From: JAWLGW01 sp964569055 | Lineage (GTDB): Bacteria > Planctomycetota > J058 | Assembly: GCA_964569055.1 (NCBI GenBank) | Contig: CAZMSZ010000358.1 | Span: 1-7,670 of the forward strand | Length of the DNA: 7,670 nucleotides | Direction: 5' to 3' | Translations under genes and position numbers: made by a program | Notes under the pieces: generated by a model | What the model saw: only the letters and a program-made list of their open reading frames with translations | The model's database searches: none | What the model was told of the DNA's origin: nothing | Part shown: positions 5,847 through 7,670 of the stretch, piece after piece | How the letters are laid out: each line of letters begins with the position of its first letter | Numbering within the stretch: position 1 is the stretch's first letter

Positions 5847-7004
5847 TCAGCGGCGGGGGCCGCCCACGAGCGTGTCGCGCTCCCGGTCGGCCACCGCCGC
5901 GAGCTCCCCGTCGAGCACCTCGGCCACGCGGAGCAGCGCGGCCACGCTGGCCGGGGTGACGAGCCCCACGAACACGCCGTGGTCCACCACGGGCACCGCC
6001 GGGGTCGGGCCCGCGCGCAGGCGCTCGAGGGCCTCCTCCAGCTCGTCCCCCGGCGCGAGCGGTGGGCCGAGCGGTCGCGCCGCGGCGCGGGCCGGGGCGC
6101 GCGGGCCCCAGCGGTCGAGCGCCTCCACGAGGTCGGCCTCGAGCAACACGCGCTCGACGTCGCCCGCGGCGTCGCGCACCGGGAACACGCGTTGGTCGCT
6201 GCGGAGCAGCAGCGCCGCGGCCGTGGCGAGGGGCTCGTCCTCGTGGAGCACGCGCTCGGGCACGATCGTGGCCTGGAGGACCCGGCGATGGCGGGCGGCC
6301 TCGCGGACGCCGACGTCGCTCGCCTCGGCCTCCGCCCCGAGCCACACCAGCACGGCGATCAGCAACAGGATCGGGTTGAGCCACAGGCCGATCAGGCCGA
6401 ACAGGACGGCGAACGCCTTGGCGATCCCGGCGGCGAGCCGGGTGGCCCGCGCGCGCCCCGTGAACGCGGCCAGGCTGGCGCGTAGCACACGCCCGCCGTC
6501 CATGGGGAAGGCGGGCAGCAGGTTGAACAGCCCGAGCACGACGTTGGCCCACACCATGTCGACGGCGAACGCGTCGAGCGTCGAGGCGGCGGCGACCGAG
6601 GTCAGCGCGCCCCAGCCGTCCGAGCCCACCACCCAGGCGCCGATCACCAGCGCCAGGGCGATGTTGAAGGCCGGGCCGGCGAGCGCGACGACCAGCTCCT
6701 GGTGCGGCTCCTCGGGCGAGCGCTCCAGGCGCGACACGCCGCCGATGGGCCAGAGGGTAATGTCGGTCGTCCCGATCCCGAACAGCCGCGCCGCGAGCGC
6801 GTGACAGAGCTCGTGGCCGATCACCAGCGCGAACACGGCGAACAGGAACGCGGTCCCGCCCGCGACCGAGCCCCAGCTCGGCTCGGCGCGCCAGTGGACG
6901 AGCGCGACCCACGCGACCAGCAGCAGGAAGCTGGCGTGGATCCGGATCCGTACGCCGGCGAGCGAGCCGATCTCCCAGGCCCAGCCGCTCTTGCGGCTCG
7001 CCAT
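5847..7004 (-). CDS. Site-2 protease family (M50) intramembrane metalloprotease with CBS pair
   Basis: 385 residues. Membrane segments lie at about 24-38, 50-75, 103-128, 145-165 and 193-224. HELCH at 64-68 supplies the zinc ligands and catalytic glutamate. GPAFN at 110-114 and NLLPAFPMDGGR at 161-172, with D169 as the third zinc ligand, are the other two S2P hallmarks, so the protease core looks intact. Residues about 246-300 and 305-360 form two CBS domains, which in this subfamily sit in the cytoplasm and usually bind adenine nucleotides. The family cleaves membrane-embedded substrates such as anti-sigma factors; the substrate here is unknown. The N-terminus GWAWEIGSLAGVRIRIHASFLLL is typical of the compact S2P group. 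AGGAGG (7011-7016, minus strand) lies six bases from the ATG. The MgtC-like gene is 118 bp upstream on the same strand, so co-transcription is possible but not shown. Confidence 0.92.
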   Translation of the reverse strand: MASRKSGWAWEIGSLAGVRIRIHASFLLLVAWVALVHWRAEPSWGSVAGGTAFLFAVFALVIGHELCHALAARLFGIGTTDITLWPIGGVSRLERSPEEPHQELVVALAGPAFNIALALVIGAWVVGSDGWGALTSVAAASTLDAFAVDMVWANVVLGLFNLLPAFPMDGGRVLRASLAAFTGRARATRLAAGIAKAFAVLFGLIGLWLNPILLLIAVLVWLGAEAEASDVGVREAARHRRVLQATIVPERVLHEDEPLATAAALLLRSDQRVFPVRDAAGDVERVLLEADLVEALDRWGPRAPARAAARPLGPPLAPGDELEEALERLRAGPTPAVPVVDHGVFVGLVTPASVAALLRVAEVLDGELAAVADRERDTLVGGPRR

Positions 7005-7103
7005 GCCTCACCTCCTCCGCCAGGGCAGCGACCCCGAGGGGGAGGGAGCAAGCCGGTGGCCCAACGGCCGTACCTCCTCGCGAGTCGAGGCGCCGCGCCC
7101 AGC

Positions 7104-7117
7104 GCTGGCGGGCCAGC
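7104..7117 (-). other. Short hairpin just after the MgtC-like stop codon
   Basis: A five-base stem, GCTGG / CCAGC with a four-base loop, starts five bases after the TGA on the minus strand. No T-run follows, so it is not a canonical intrinsic terminator; it may only protect the mRNA end or be chance. The rest of the 118-bp spacer before the protease gene shows only that gene's ribosome binding site. Confidence 0.3.
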
Positions 7118-7122
7118 CGCGC

Positions 7123-7614
7123 TCAGCGCCGACCGGCGAGCGGCTCGCTCGACCCGGGGGGCGCGGCGAGCGGCCCGGACGCCTCGTCTTCGGGCGCGTG
7201 GTGGTCGAGCGCGCCCTTGAAGCGGCCCAGCGCCACCAGCGTGATCAGGTTCAGCGCGCTCAGCGCGCCGGCGAGCGCGAAGCGGTCCCACGCCACCGCC
7301 ACCCCGATCGCGCCCGTGTTCCAGATGCTCGCGGCGGTGGCGGTCCCGCTGACCCGCCGCTCGGACTTCAGGATCGCCCCGCCGCCTATGAACCCGATCC
7401 CGGTGATCACGCCGTAGATCACCCGGGCGTGCGCCTCGTCCCCCTCCAGGGCGGCGCGGCCGAGCAGGACGTACGCGCAGGCGCCCAGCGCCACCAGGGG
7501 GAACGTGCGCAGCCCCGCCGAGCGCGCGCGGGCCTCGCGGTTCCACGCGACCGGGAGCGCGAGGACGTAGGCGACCAGGAGGTGCCACAGCGCCGCGGCC
7601 TCGTCGCCTTGCAT
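7123..7614 (-). CDS. MgtC/SapB family inner-membrane protein
   Basis: 163 residues from the ATG at 7614; a TTG codon directly before it (7617) is an alternative, and no strong ribosome binding site decides between them (AGGGAG lies 11-14 bases upstream). Family hallmarks, numbered from the ATG: REARARSAGLRTFPLVALGA (27-46), then RVIYGVITGIGFIGGGAI (64-81) and VSGTATAASIW (88-98), the conserved core of MgtC N-terminal domains. About four hydrophobic segments (10-24, 38-52, 66-82, 99-128) span the membrane, followed by a polar, proline-rich tail. MgtC supports growth at low Mg2+ and inside macrophages in pathogens, partly by inhibiting F1Fo ATP synthase; in environmental bacteria the role is largely unknown. 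The length suits the short SapB-type forms that lack the ACT-like C-terminal domain. It is the likely first gene of a pair with the S2P protease downstream. Confidence 0.9.
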   Translation of the reverse strand: MQGDEAAALWHLLVAYVLALPVAWNREARARSAGLRTFPLVALGACAYVLLGRAALEGDEAHARVIYGVITGIGFIGGGAILKSERRVSGTATAASIWNTGAIGVAVAWDRFALAGALSALNLITLVALGRFKGALDHHAPEDEASGPLAAPPGSSEPLAGRR

Positions 7615-7642
7615 CAAGCCCGTCCGCTCTCCCTGAACCGAC

Positions 7643-7670
7643 GCGGCGCGCGCCGCCCCTGCCCGGGCAG
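7643..7670. repeat. Two adjacent perfect GC palindromes upstream of the MgtC-like gene
   Basis: GCGGCGCGCGCCGC (7643-7656) and CTGCCCGGGCAG (7659-7670) are perfect dyads of 14 and 12 bp, separated by two bases and lying about 30 and 45 bp ahead of the MgtC-like start. They could be an operator or leader stem-loops, but the window ends here and GC-only palindromes are easily produced by chance. Confidence 0.4.

Noticed and set aside
5212..7011. Long minus-strand frame overlapping the dehydratase-like and protease genes
   Set aside because: Its sequence is Arg-rich and featureless; the two genes it overlaps have clear families and ribosome binding sites.

Overview
The window is about 7.7 kb of very GC-rich bacterial DNA with strong third-position G/C bias, AGGAGG-type ribosome binding sites and one GTG start. 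It looks like a chromosomal segment of an environmental, large-genome bacterium. Myxococcota is my best guess, from composition, the large secreted hypothetical protein and the short GC-hexamer repeats, but no marker gene settles it. A run of exactly 100 Ns shows it is a draft scaffold, probably a metagenome or single-organism draft.

Layout: (1) 8-140, degenerate direct repeats downstream of the first gene. (2) 142-3051, minus: a 969-residue exported protein with a nucleotidyltransferase-like domain near its N-terminus and an HELAH zinc-peptidase motif in the middle. (3) 3052-3532: a 481-bp divergent intergenic region with two similar promoter-like motifs, one facing each gene, and a 65-bp palindromic element with 9-bp internal phasing. 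(4) 3533-4693, plus: a multi-pass membrane protein of the Ca2+/cation antiporter type. (5) 4702-4801: assembly gap. (6) 4806-5189, minus: a small protein with a C-terminal membrane anchor. (7) 5444-5818, plus: a pterin-carbinolamine-dehydratase-like protein with a broken HHP motif. (8) 5847-7004, minus: a site-2 protease family membrane protease with two CBS domains. (9) 7123-7614, minus: an MgtC/SapB family membrane protein, directly upstream of the protease and possibly co-transcribed with it.

The genes do not form one obvious pathway. Four of six products are predicted to be membrane-embedded or membrane-anchored, and a fifth is exported. I see no defence island, phage, IS element, CRISPR array, rRNA or tRNA. 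The items most worth following are the architecture of the large secreted protein, the palindromic element at 3251-3315, the asymmetric repeats of the antiporter and the altered active site of the dehydratase-like protein.
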